Assembly (NCBI GenBank): GCA_003224635.1
Contig: QHZK01000109.1
Span: 1-16,391 of the forward strand
DNA length: 16,391 bases
Direction of reading: 5' to 3'
Origin: Acidobacteriota bacterium
GTDB lineage: Bacteria; Acidobacteriota; Terriglobia; UBA7540
Of this stretch, positions 1 to 6,907 are shown piece after piece. The translations under genes were made by a program, and so were the position numbers. Below the pieces are notes generated by a model. That model searched no databases and was not told where the DNA came from. It was given only the letters and a program-made list of their open reading frames with translations. Every line of letters begins with the position of its first letter. Positions within the stretch are counted from its first letter, which is position 1.

Positions 1-369
1 TGAAGCGGCGTCGAGGTGAAACGTGCACGGGTCCACGTCGGCGAAGACGGGTTTCGCGCCCACGTTGCTGACGGCTTCCGCCGTGGCAAAGAAACTGTTG
101 GCCGGGACAATCACCTCATCACCCGGGTTGATGCCCGCGGCCTTGAGAGCGAGCTCCAGGGCCGAAGTCCCCGAGCTCACCGCAACCGCGTATTTGGCGC
201 CCACGAACCGAGCAAACTCCTGCTCGAACTTCTCGACCCATTCTCCACCGACGAAGTGGCCGGATTCGAGGACCGCGTGTACGGCCTCGTGTACCTCCTC
301 CTTGATCGAGGCGTACTGGGCCTTCAGGTCGAGAAAAGGAACTCGCACTTGGATAAAAGGAGCAGTCAT
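1..369 (-). CDS. DegT/DnrJ/EryC1/StrS family aminotransferase (N-terminal part, cut by window edge)
   Basis: The first 123 codons of a PLP-dependent sugar aminotransferase, running off the left edge. The N-terminus has the family layout: a PFLDLKAQY opening (residues 11-19), SGHFVGG (36-42), VSSGTSALELAL (64-75) for the cofactor phosphate, and GDEVIVPANSFFATAEA (83-99). The catalytic lysine would lie beyond the window. The family transfers an amino group, usually from glutamate, to a keto sugar on a nucleotide carrier in the cytoplasm. Directly after a WbpB-like dehydrogenase and a WbpD-like acetyltransferase it best fits WbpE/WlbC, which aminates C3 of UDP-3-keto-GlcNAc-uronate; that substrate is inferred from context. 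The ATG at 369 follows the upstream stop by 13 nt and has only a weak ribosome binding site. Confidence 0.92.
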   Translation of the reverse strand, partial: MTAPFIQVRVPFLDLKAQYASIKEEVHEAVHAVLESGHFVGGEWVEKFEQEFARFVGAKYAVAVSSGTSALELALKAAGINPGDEVIVPANSFFATAEAVSNVGAKPVFADVDPCTFHLDAAS

Positions 370-382
370 AGTAGCCACAGTT

Positions 383-1030
383 TTATCGACCCCCTGAAGC
401 GCCACTGGGTTCGGCGTCACAAAGAGCCAAGCCTTCGGGCGTGAGTTTGAATGTCCTGTCGCAGTGCGGGCAGGTCACGGAAGAGTTACACGGCGCAGAG
501 GCTGGCAACGGGAGCTTTTCCGCGCAAACGCACATCCAACCGATCAGCCTTGCCGGATTGCCCACGAGCAGCGCAAAGTCCGGCACGTTCCGGATCACCA
601 CTGTTCCCGCGCCGATGAACGCATAGCGCCCGATGGTAACCCCGCACACGATGGTCGCGTTGGCACCGACGGTGGCGTTCGCGCGAATCAAAGTCGGAGT
701 GAGCCCGGCCCCCGTTTTCTTGATATACGCCCGAGGATTCATGTCGTTGGTGAAGACGCAGTTCGGACCCAGAAAAACATTGTCCTCGACGGTGACCCGG
801 TCCCAGATGGCAACCCCGTTCTTGACGGTGACGTTGTTGCCCAGGACGACGCCCGACTCGATAAAGGCGTGGTCGCCGATCTTGCAGTTGGCGCCTACGC
901 GCGCGCCCTCCATGACGTGGGCGAAAGCCCAAATGAAGGTGTTCGGCCCGATCTCGCTCGATTCCACCAGGGCCTGTGGGTGCGCGAAGTATTTTCTTTC
1001 GACACCCGTCTCGTTTTCTGTCGCAATCAT
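383..1030 (-). CDS. WbpD/WlbB-like hexapeptide-repeat N-acetyltransferase with C-terminal zinc-ribbon-like tail
   Basis: A 215-residue left-handed beta-helix acyltransferase. Hexapeptide repeats run from about residue 20 to 160 (for example IGPNTF, VGANCKIGD, VLGNNVTVKNGV, IGRYAFIGAGTVV) and end in the typical VGNPARLIGW (156-165). A tail of about 50 residues follows with cysteines at 167, 169, 181, 187 and 190 (CVC and CPHC pairs), resembling a small zinc ribbon. The body matches enzymes that acetylate the 3-amino group of UDP-2-acetamido-3-amino-2,3-dideoxy-glucuronate; WbpD itself is about 190 residues, so the tail is an addition. Its ATG overlaps the TGA of the upstream dehydrogenase as ATGA and is preceded by GGAGGG, so the two genes are probably translationally coupled. 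The exact acceptor sugar is inferred. Confidence 0.88.
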   Translation of the reverse strand: MIATENETGVERKYFAHPQALVESSEIGPNTFIWAFAHVMEGARVGANCKIGDHAFIESGVVLGNNVTVKNGVAIWDRVTVEDNVFLGPNCVFTNDMNPRAYIKKTGAGLTPTLIRANATVGANATIVCGVTIGRYAFIGAGTVVIRNVPDFALLVGNPARLIGWMCVCAEKLPLPASAPCNSSVTCPHCDRTFKLTPEGLALCDAEPSGASGGR

Positions 1031-2061
1031 CTTTTCCCTCCCGTGACTATGACTTCACCGTGCTCGGCCAGCGCCACATCAGGCTGCCAGCCGCCGTGGT
1101 TGGCCATTTCGATGGCCGCGACGACGCCCGCGCCGAACTTGCCGCTCGTGCGGGGTGTTTCGCCGGTCTCAATGCAGTTAAAGAAGTGCTCAATTTCGAT
1201 CAGCAGGGGTTCGGTATTGGCCAGGTTGGGCGCCACCATGTCACCCGTGCGATAGGTCAGTTGGAACTCCCCGAAGGTCTCCGGCTGGTGCAGAATGACG
1301 CCCCGGTCGTAGATCTTCACTTTCTCGCTGGGGTCCGTGTCGTCGTAGACGACCATGCGCTTCGAACCCACGATGCACGTGCGGCGCATCTTCTGCGGCG
1401 AAAGCCAGCTCACCTCGCACGAGGCCACCGGCCCGCTGGGGAATTGAAACCACAGGTACGCCACGTCGCGCTTGGCTTGCTGCACGCAGGAGCGGCCGAA
1501 AGAGCTGGCTTGCACCGGGAATTCATCCAGCCAGTAGAGCAGAATTGAGATATCATGCACGGCCAAGTCCCAGACCACGTCGACGTCCTTCTGGTAGAGC
1601 CCCAGGTTGACCCTCGAAAAGCTGAGGTAGTGCAGGTCGCCCAAATGCCCCGAGTCGATCAGCTCTTTCACTTTCACGACCGGAGGGCTGTAGACGAAGG
1701 TGTGGCCGGTCATCAGCTTCCGGTCAACCACCTCGGCGAGCTCGACCAGTTCCTGCGCCCTGGCGGTGCTGTCCGCTAGGGGCTTTTCGACGAACACGTG
1801 TTTGCCGTGATGCAGCGCCTTGCGGGCAACCTCGTAGTGAGTGGAAATCGGAGTGGCGATCAGCACCGCATCCACGTCCGAGTCGAGCAGATCCTCGGGC
1901 CTCCGATAGGCCTTGAGGTGAGGATATTGACGCGTAATCTTTTCCAGTCTGCGGGGATCAAGGTCACAACACGCTGTGAATTCGCACCGGGAAGTCTGGT
2001 GAAGCACCCGGGCGAGATTCGGACCCCAATACCCCAATCCGATAAGTCCCGCTTTGATCAT
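1027..2061 (-). CDS. Gfo/Idh/MocA family oxidoreductase (WbpB/WlbA-like sugar dehydrogenase)
   Basis: A 344-residue NAD(P)-dependent sugar oxidoreductase. An N-terminal Rossmann fold carries GLGYWG (8-13); the family motif EKP lies at 92-94; the C-terminal domain holds WDLAVHDI (164-171) with the likely catalytic histidine. Length is normal. In the WbpA-B-D-E pathway such an enzyme oxidises C3 of UDP-N-acetylglucosaminuronate; neighbouring acetyltransferase and aminotransferase genes support that role, but the family is broad. The frame is open to 2184, but the ATG at 2061 is chosen because the Rossmann strand starts there, GAGGGA precedes it, and it overlaps the upstream TGA as ATGA. The same ATGA arrangement links its 3' end to the acetyltransferase, so the three genes form one translationally coupled unit. 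Confidence 0.92.
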   Translation of the reverse strand: MIKAGLIGLGYWGPNLARVLHQTSRCEFTACCDLDPRRLEKITRQYPHLKAYRRPEDLLDSDVDAVLIATPISTHYEVARKALHHGKHVFVEKPLADSTARAQELVELAEVVDRKLMTGHTFVYSPPVVKVKELIDSGHLGDLHYLSFSRVNLGLYQKDVDVVWDLAVHDISILLYWLDEFPVQASSFGRSCVQQAKRDVAYLWFQFPSGPVASCEVSWLSPQKMRRTCIVGSKRMVVYDDTDPSEKVKIYDRGVILHQPETFGEFQLTYRTGDMVAPNLANTEPLLIEIEHFFNCIETGETPRTSGKFGAGVVAAIEMANHGGWQPDVALAEHGEVIVTGGKR

Positions 2062-2804
2062 TTGCTGTCCCTCGCTGTAGCAGCCTTGAGTTGCTGCTCT
2101 TTGATTTCGTTTGATTCCACGACCGTGTCGAGGAATTTTGATTTGAGCTGAGTCCGCAGGATGGCAATGTTCGGCATCACGCAATGGCCGCCAATGCGTC
2201 CCGGAAAGATGCCCGACGGCAGAAAATCGATCTCTTCGACGAAGGCGTTGACGTCCTCGAACTTGCCGCCGTATTGGGCTGCCAACCGTTCAACTTCCTG
2301 GGCCCAGGCGATCAGGATTCCCAGGTAAGTCGTCTCCAGGAGTTTGGCCAGCTCGCCCAGTTCCGGAGAGGGGAAGGTCGCGGTCTTGAAGCCCGCTTCG
2401 GCGAAATGATTCACCGCTCGGTTCAAAGCGTCGGGGTGACTCGCCGCCACGAACTTCTTGTAGCGGAGCATGTCCGCTTCCATCTTGGAATGTTTGCCCC
2501 TAACCGGGCTGTAAGCGACGGCTTGGTCTCTCGCCAGTGCCTGCACTTTCCGCGTCGTTCCCGGCGCGATCGTGCTGTTGATGATGGTCACGGCGGGCCT
2601 GTACTTCTGGATGTACCCAGCCGTTGTCCCGACAAAGTTGGGGACCTGAAACGGATAACAAATGTGGAGCGCGGAACAGGGCTTGTTGATCTCCACGGGC
2701 TCAATATCGACTGCGGCGCATTCAAACTTCCTGCTCAAGATCTGGAAGAGCGGCCGCCCCACCTCGCCCATTCCGACCACTACTACAATTCCGTCTGATG
2801 TCAA
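2058..2804 (-). CDS. Short nucleotide-sugar dehydrogenase-like protein (UDP-glucose/GDP-mannose dehydrogenase superfamily)
   Basis: A 248-residue relative of UDP-sugar 6-dehydrogenases, which usually have about 400-450 residues. Visible landmarks are a Rossmann GMGEVG (11-16) with acidic D33, NSTIAPGTT (76-84, the family's ESTVPPGTT), ELAKLL (151-156) with the conserved lysine K154, and GGHC (205-208) with the catalytic-type cysteine C208. The segment between the second Rossmann strand and LHICYP is short, and the C-terminal UDP-sugar-binding domain is absent. The asparagine expected four residues after the lysine is threonine (158), and the aspartate usual after GGHC is asparagine (212). It may oxidise a sugar nucleotide to a uronate (the WbpA step), or act on something else; retained cysteine and lysine argue against a dead remnant. 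Translation starts at TTG. Confidence 0.75.
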   Translation of the reverse strand: MTSDGIVVVVGMGEVGRPLFQILSRKFECAAVDIEPVEINKPCSALHICYPFQVPNFVGTTAGYIQKYRPAVTIINSTIAPGTTRKVQALARDQAVAYSPVRGKHSKMEADMLRYKKFVAASHPDALNRAVNHFAEAGFKTATFPSPELGELAKLLETTYLGILIAWAQEVERLAAQYGGKFEDVNAFVEEIDFLPSGIFPGRIGGHCVMPNIAILRTQLKSKFLDTVVESNEIKEQQLKAATARDSK

Positions 2805-2810
2805 AGCACG

Positions 2811-2818
2811 ACCTCCTT
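2811..2818 (-). promoter_or_regulatory. Shine-Dalgarno sequence fixing a TTG start
   Basis: On the minus strand AAGGAGGT stands six nucleotides before the TTG at 2804-2802. This near-perfect ribosome binding site is what decides the non-ATG start of the short dehydrogenase gene. Confidence 0.8.
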
Positions 2819-2828
2819 AATTTGTCGC

Positions 2829-4085
2829 CTATTCGAGTATGGTTTTGAAAATGCCTGATAAACGATCCATCGAAACGCGCTCTTGATATTTCGCTAGGAC
2901 GCGATCCCGTATGAGTTGCGCGACCGAGACGAGATCGCTTTGGGTCACGTCGATCTTGTCGAAAGGAATGCGGTAGCGTTCGAGCACGCTCTGGAAGCGC
3001 TGGTCGATGACCTGCAAGTAAGCGGCCGGGTATTCCTTCTTTCGCAGATAGATCGTTCGATAATCACCCGTGAGCCAGAACGTGACATCGACCGGCCAGG
3101 CGTAGAAGCGGTCTAGCACGCTCTTGATCGCGTTTCGGAAGGACCTCTTCCCGGGCTCGAGGCGCTCCGCCGGATGACGGTCGTAAACCACGATCCATCC
3201 TCTTCGAGCCAGAAGCCAGCCGCACAGCCGCCGCACGAAAAGGTCATAGCGGAAAGCGAGTTGCTGCACCGGCAACGGCAAGTCGTGCTTTAGGGCAAAC
3301 CGCATGATCCTCGTCTGGTAATCGTGCGGACCCATGTAGACAGCTTTCACCGGAGCGGGAAGCTGGAGCAAGGCGCTCGAGAGGCTGCTCTTGCCCGTTC
3401 CATCTACGCCCAGAAGCGCCACCTCGAGGCCCGTCTTCCGCGTCAACTGCCAGGCCCTGAAGGCAATTCTGCGGCATAGATTCGAGAAGACCATCGGGAG
3501 GTCGGGCCGGATCACTCCTTTAAGGAGCAAGTATAAAGTCAAGATTCCCGAGCTCCCGGCCCGCCACAAAACCCGCGCCAGGGGGCCCGCAAGACTTCCC
3601 TCATGGTCCTGCTGCCAGGGAGGTCCGTTTTGCTGCTTCTCGAAGTACGCGGTACCTTTTCCGTCGGCTACAGCGTGCAGCAGGCACGCCAGTCGCGCAT
3701 CCGCCGGAACGTGCCCGTTACGAGCGAGGCGAAACCCCAATCCCCACCGCTCGGCCTTGTAGAGGTCGATGGTCGAGGGCTCGGGGAGTTCCGGCGACCG
3801 GAACCGGTATCGTTCCAGGTACGCTTGCGGTTTGTAGACGCGCTCGAAGCCTTGCTTTTTCAGGAACGCCCTGGCCTCAGCCATGCCGGTCGGTACCAGA
3901 ATGTCGAGGTCTCCTTGGCCGGCCGCTTGAACAGGGTTGAGGCGCTCCGGCCCTCGCAGGAGGACCGCTTGGGGGTCCAGCTGCCGGATGCGGTTCCACA
4001 CCCAGGCGTAACGATCGACCTCGGCTTCTCTCGCCGTCGTCCCTTTCTCGACCGAACTGTTTCCCACCACCGCGTCACCGACCAT
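2829..4085 (-). CDS. Nucleotidyltransferase-fold / thymidylate-kinase-like fusion protein
   Basis: About 418 residues in two parts, numbered from the ATG at 4085. The N-terminal half resembles an uncharacterised nucleotidyltransferase (NTP_transf_5-like): GDLDILV (58-64) supplies the paired acidic residues and TIDLY (105-109) a likely third. The C-terminal half is a P-loop kinase with Walker A GVDGTGKSS (226-234), VVYDRHP (299-305, the DR(H/Y) motif of thymidylate kinases) and a basic lid-like stretch near 343-353. True thymidylate kinase is about 210 residues and stands alone, so this is more likely a glycan-locus kinase of unknown substrate. Its start overlaps the end of the ATP-grasp gene by 11 nt, and no clear Shine-Dalgarno is seen; GTG codons at 4070 and 4067 are alternatives. 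Substrate cannot be named from sequence. Confidence 0.75.
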   Translation of the reverse strand: MVGDAVVGNSSVEKGTTAREAEVDRYAWVWNRIRQLDPQAVLLRGPERLNPVQAAGQGDLDILVPTGMAEARAFLKKQGFERVYKPQAYLERYRFRSPELPEPSTIDLYKAERWGLGFRLARNGHVPADARLACLLHAVADGKGTAYFEKQQNGPPWQQDHEGSLAGPLARVLWRAGSSGILTLYLLLKGVIRPDLPMVFSNLCRRIAFRAWQLTRKTGLEVALLGVDGTGKSSLSSALLQLPAPVKAVYMGPHDYQTRIMRFALKHDLPLPVQQLAFRYDLFVRRLCGWLLARRGWIVVYDRHPAERLEPGKRSFRNAIKSVLDRFYAWPVDVTFWLTGDYRTIYLRKKEYPAAYLQVIDQRFQSVLERYRIPFDKIDVTQSDLVSVAQLIRDRVLAKYQERVSMDRLSGIFKTILE

Positions 4086-5337
4086 GTATATTGAAGGCGT
4101 TCGGACGCCCCTCCACCGCTTCCAACCGGTTGGGTTCGCGGCCATTCCTGGAGACGTGAGTTTCAAAATTGCGAGAGACCTTGTAGCGTCGCCGCTTCGC
4201 CGCAAGCGTTCGCCGCACTTGCGCACGAACCCGCGAGAAGGGCTCGAGGACGTTCGGCTTCAGGTCAAACAAACGGAGATTTGACTTGACCTGCGGATTG
4301 AGCGAATCAGCCAGCACGGCTCCGATGGACGCGGGCCGCTTCCAAAGGTGCTTCATCTCTAACAGGGGCCAGTGGAATCGCACGTTCCGGTCGTACTCTT
4401 CGGAATACTTCAGGGTCTCGCCTTGCGCCATCTGGCAGAGGTAATAGGGAAAGTCGACGCCCGCGGCAAGCGCCAAGTCGAGCGAACCCCAGAATTTGGG
4501 GTTGATCTCCATCAGCTTGTAGTCGTTGTCGCGCAGGTCATAACGAAACTCCACCATGGCCACGCCGTGCCATTCGAGCCGATCGAGCAGGCGAGTCCCG
4601 TACTCCTGGAGCTTCGGGTCGTAGAAACTCTCCGCACAGCAACTGACCCCTCCGCTCGGAGGAGTCTCCCTGACCCGCCGGTGCATGAAGGTTCGCTTGC
4701 AAACTCCGTTCTGATACAGCGCAAAGAATCCACACCCGTATCCGGGAATGAACTCCTGCACCAGGGGCAGCTTGCCGCTGCCGCCGTTCTTTCGGCTCCA
4801 CAGAGTCCTGAAAAACTCGAGTAACTCGAACCGGGTCCGTGCATAGTGCACTGGACTGTTGGATACCTCGCAAGGCGCCTTCATCACCACAGGATATTGG
4901 AGGTCGGCCGAAAGCCGGACGGCGTCGTCAAAGCTTGTGGGGCAGATCGTATTCGGAGCGGGCACGCCGACGCGAGTCGCCAGTTCCTGGACATAGCGCT
5001 TGTCGGCAGCCGCCTGGATCTTCTGGTAATCGGCCACTTCCAGCCGGCTGAGTGAGTTCACTTCCGCCTTGCGCTGCGCCAGCGCCGACGTGGACGCATA
5101 TCCCACCGGAATGATGAGATCGAAGTGAACGCGGCCGAGAACGTCCATCAGAGAGGTGAAATAGGAACCTTCGGAGGGAGAGGGCACGACGTAACGTCCG
5201 GAGCAGTATCGCGAACGTGACGCCAGCGTAGCCAACGACGATTCGGCCAAGACCGAAACGTCAATGCCCTTGCTGCCCAGGCTCCGCACGATTCCGAGCG
5301 AGGGGATGTAGCTGTCGTCCGTAACTAAGACTTGCAC
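4075..5337 (-). CDS. ATP-grasp carboxylate-amine ligase-like protein
   Basis: A 420-residue ATP-grasp enzyme. A pre-ATP-grasp Rossmann-like domain opens with VLVTDDSYIPSLGIVRSLG; the ATP-binding part shows VVMKAP (150-155), LVQEFIPG (192-199) and MVEFRYD (261-267), and the magnesium and catalytic loop MEINPKFWGS (276-285) is intact. These enzymes activate a carboxylate as acyl-phosphate and join it to an amine or other nucleophile. Between a polysaccharide deacetylase and sugar-uronate genes, amide formation on a uronic acid or attachment of an amino acid to a glycan is plausible, but this is inference. The GTG at 5337 is chosen because GGAGG lies six nucleotides before it and the beta strand starts there; the frame opens further to 5400. 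The basic C-terminal tail (about residues 365-420) is unassigned. Confidence 0.82.
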   Translation of the reverse strand: MQVLVTDDSYIPSLGIVRSLGSKGIDVSVLAESSLATLASRSRYCSGRYVVPSPSEGSYFTSLMDVLGRVHFDLIIPVGYASTSALAQRKAEVNSLSRLEVADYQKIQAAADKRYVQELATRVGVPAPNTICPTSFDDAVRLSADLQYPVVMKAPCEVSNSPVHYARTRFELLEFFRTLWSRKNGGSGKLPLVQEFIPGYGCGFFALYQNGVCKRTFMHRRVRETPPSGGVSCCAESFYDPKLQEYGTRLLDRLEWHGVAMVEFRYDLRDNDYKLMEINPKFWGSLDLALAAGVDFPYYLCQMAQGETLKYSEEYDRNVRFHWPLLEMKHLWKRPASIGAVLADSLNPQVKSNLRLFDLKPNVLEPFSRVRAQVRRTLAAKRRRYKVSRNFETHVSRNGREPNRLEAVEGRPNAFNIHGR

Positions 5338-5343
5338 GTTCTT

Positions 5344-5348
5344 CCTCC
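5344..5348 (-). promoter_or_regulatory. Shine-Dalgarno sequence deciding the GTG start of the ATP-grasp gene
   Basis: Minus-strand GGAGG with a six-nucleotide spacer before GTG at 5337-5335. The alternative GTG at 5400 abuts the previous stop and has no comparable site. Confidence 0.72.
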
Positions 5349-5400
5349 AGGGGTTGAGATTAGCGAAGGACCCGAGACTTAAAGAGAAGTTGAGCGACAC

Positions 5401-6906
5401 TCAAGCCGCTACGAATTCTCCCTTGCTTGGCTGCTGAACCGGTTCTTCCGGTTCTGCCGATCCATATTCTTCAGACAACAGCCCGACCTCGATATATCTC
5501 TGGCGAACTGATCGAACAAATTCTATGGCGCTCAGCCAAGTCTCCTGCCGCTCGTTCCTGCTATCCATCAGGCGCCAGAAAACGTCACCTACTGCGTGGG
5601 AGAGCCAGCCTCCGCCGAAGGCGGCAGGATGCCAGAGCAGAGAGATGCCGCCCCAGCCATAGCGCCGACTGACTGACAGCAACTCAGCCACTTGGTAGTA
5701 CCAGTCCGATTCTTCGCCCGGCCCGACCTGCAGGCTCTGGTCCATCATCACCAGGGGGATCTCGATGAAGGTCGCGGGGCGTTCCTCCTCAAAGTTATAA
5801 GGGGGAAAGGCGAAGCAGGCGCCGGACCGGAATCCCAAGCGGTCTGGCCACCCCATCGATGAATCGTACAGCGCTCTGGCGCGCTCGTGCGCCGGGATCA
5901 AGCGGTCAAGCGTGAACCGCAGCCAATGCTGCCTGCCTCCTAGCGGGCGGAAGCCTCGGGCTCGCATAGAATCGAACTGCGCAGCCAATTCGCTCGGTTC
6001 ATCAAGACTGGTATAGGATCCATGGACGCCGACCTCGAATCCTTGGCGTTCCAGAGCAGCCATCGCGTCCGTGAGGCCCGGCTGGCTCAGGTCGTAGTTG
6101 GCATCTCTGCGGTGATAGCGTTTCAGGAGAAAGTAGTAACTGGCGCTGACGTTGCGCCGGGATTCACCCTGGGCCAGGGCAGGAATCTGGTCCAACGGGT
6201 CCGGCCCTCCGGCGGCCCTCCGCAATGCCATTCCCGCCTGCTTCATTCCTAACGCGGCAGACTTGTACAACCAGCACGAGATCGCGGCGTTTTTTGCCAC
6301 GCGATACACGCTGTTGAGATGGCTTCCAGGGAAGTAGTCAACGTCGTGCGTCGGGATCACGAAGTGACCTGCGGACTCGACGGGAGAGCGGGGCTCCGCG
6401 ACGGCTCCGGGAGCGAGCCGACAAAGCGCGCGCTGGAGAAACCGCATGGCCACCGCCGCGTAAGGTATGCGCGCGTCCAGCTTGTGACGGCCGAGGTAAG
6501 TCTCCGCAAATGCGACCCGGCCCACCGAGTCGCGCGCCCGTACGCTGTATTCGTCCGCCGAGGACACCCATTCGAAAATCTCGCCGAGCCAGTCCGGCTC
6601 CTGCCCGGGTAGGGGCGAATAGAACAGAACCGTCGATTCGCCTTCGCGTTCAAATCTTTTCGGAGGCGGAGCAGCCTCGTAAAGCGAACGAGATTGATAG
6701 AGACTGCTGAGTTTGAGGGTTGGCCTGGGCTGCTGACCCTGAGCGGAACCCGGCGCGTACCTGATCCAGACATCCGTCGTTTGCGCCTGCTCGGCGTCAA
6801 GCACGGGCTGGTGTCCGTATATGGCGCAGAACAGACGGAAGGCGTAGCTCATCCGAGACCGCTCTGCGGGTGTCTGTTCGGGCGAGAAGCTTAGGAAAAT
6901 TCTCAT
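5401..6906 (-). CDS. Polysaccharide deacetylase-like protein (NodB-homology fold) with extra N-terminal domain
   Basis: A 501-residue protein without a signal peptide or membrane segment. The first 175 or so residues form a separate domain of unassigned role. The deacetylase-like half starts at PTHDVDYF (185-192), equivalent to the TFDD metal-site motif, with D188 and D190. It continues with GVHGSYTS (293-300, H295), RQHWLRF (325-331, H327), FRSGACFAFPPY (359-370) and LLWHP (423-427). The usual second histidine of the HxxxH motif is not at its normal spacing; H327 may replace it. The expected reaction is metal-dependent removal of N- or O-acetyl groups from a sugar, here probably in the cytoplasm on a precursor. 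The ATG is separated by one nucleotide from the polymerase stop. Family placement is good; substrate is unknown. Confidence 0.82.
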   Translation of the reverse strand: MRIFLSFSPEQTPAERSRMSYAFRLFCAIYGHQPVLDAEQAQTTDVWIRYAPGSAQGQQPRPTLKLSSLYQSRSLYEAAPPPKRFEREGESTVLFYSPLPGQEPDWLGEIFEWVSSADEYSVRARDSVGRVAFAETYLGRHKLDARIPYAAVAMRFLQRALCRLAPGAVAEPRSPVESAGHFVIPTHDVDYFPGSHLNSVYRVAKNAAISCWLYKSAALGMKQAGMALRRAAGGPDPLDQIPALAQGESRRNVSASYYFLLKRYHRRDANYDLSQPGLTDAMAALERQGFEVGVHGSYTSLDEPSELAAQFDSMRARGFRPLGGRQHWLRFTLDRLIPAHERARALYDSSMGWPDRLGFRSGACFAFPPYNFEEERPATFIEIPLVMMDQSLQVGPGEESDWYYQVAELLSVSRRYGWGGISLLWHPAAFGGGWLSHAVGDVFWRLMDSRNERQETWLSAIEFVRSVRQRYIEVGLLSEEYGSAEPEEPVQQPSKGEFVAA

Positions 6907-6907
6907 C

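Noticed and set aside
464..1255. A plus-strand open frame of 263 codons
   Set aside because: It is antisense to the acetyltransferase and Gfo/Idh/MocA genes, which have clear family motifs; its product has no domain pattern.
4086..4226. N-terminal extension of the NTase-kinase protein up to 4226
   Set aside because: This part overlaps the ATP-grasp coding sequence by about 150 nt and reads as a low-complexity basic shadow; the ATG at 4085 or the GTG codons after it are more credible.
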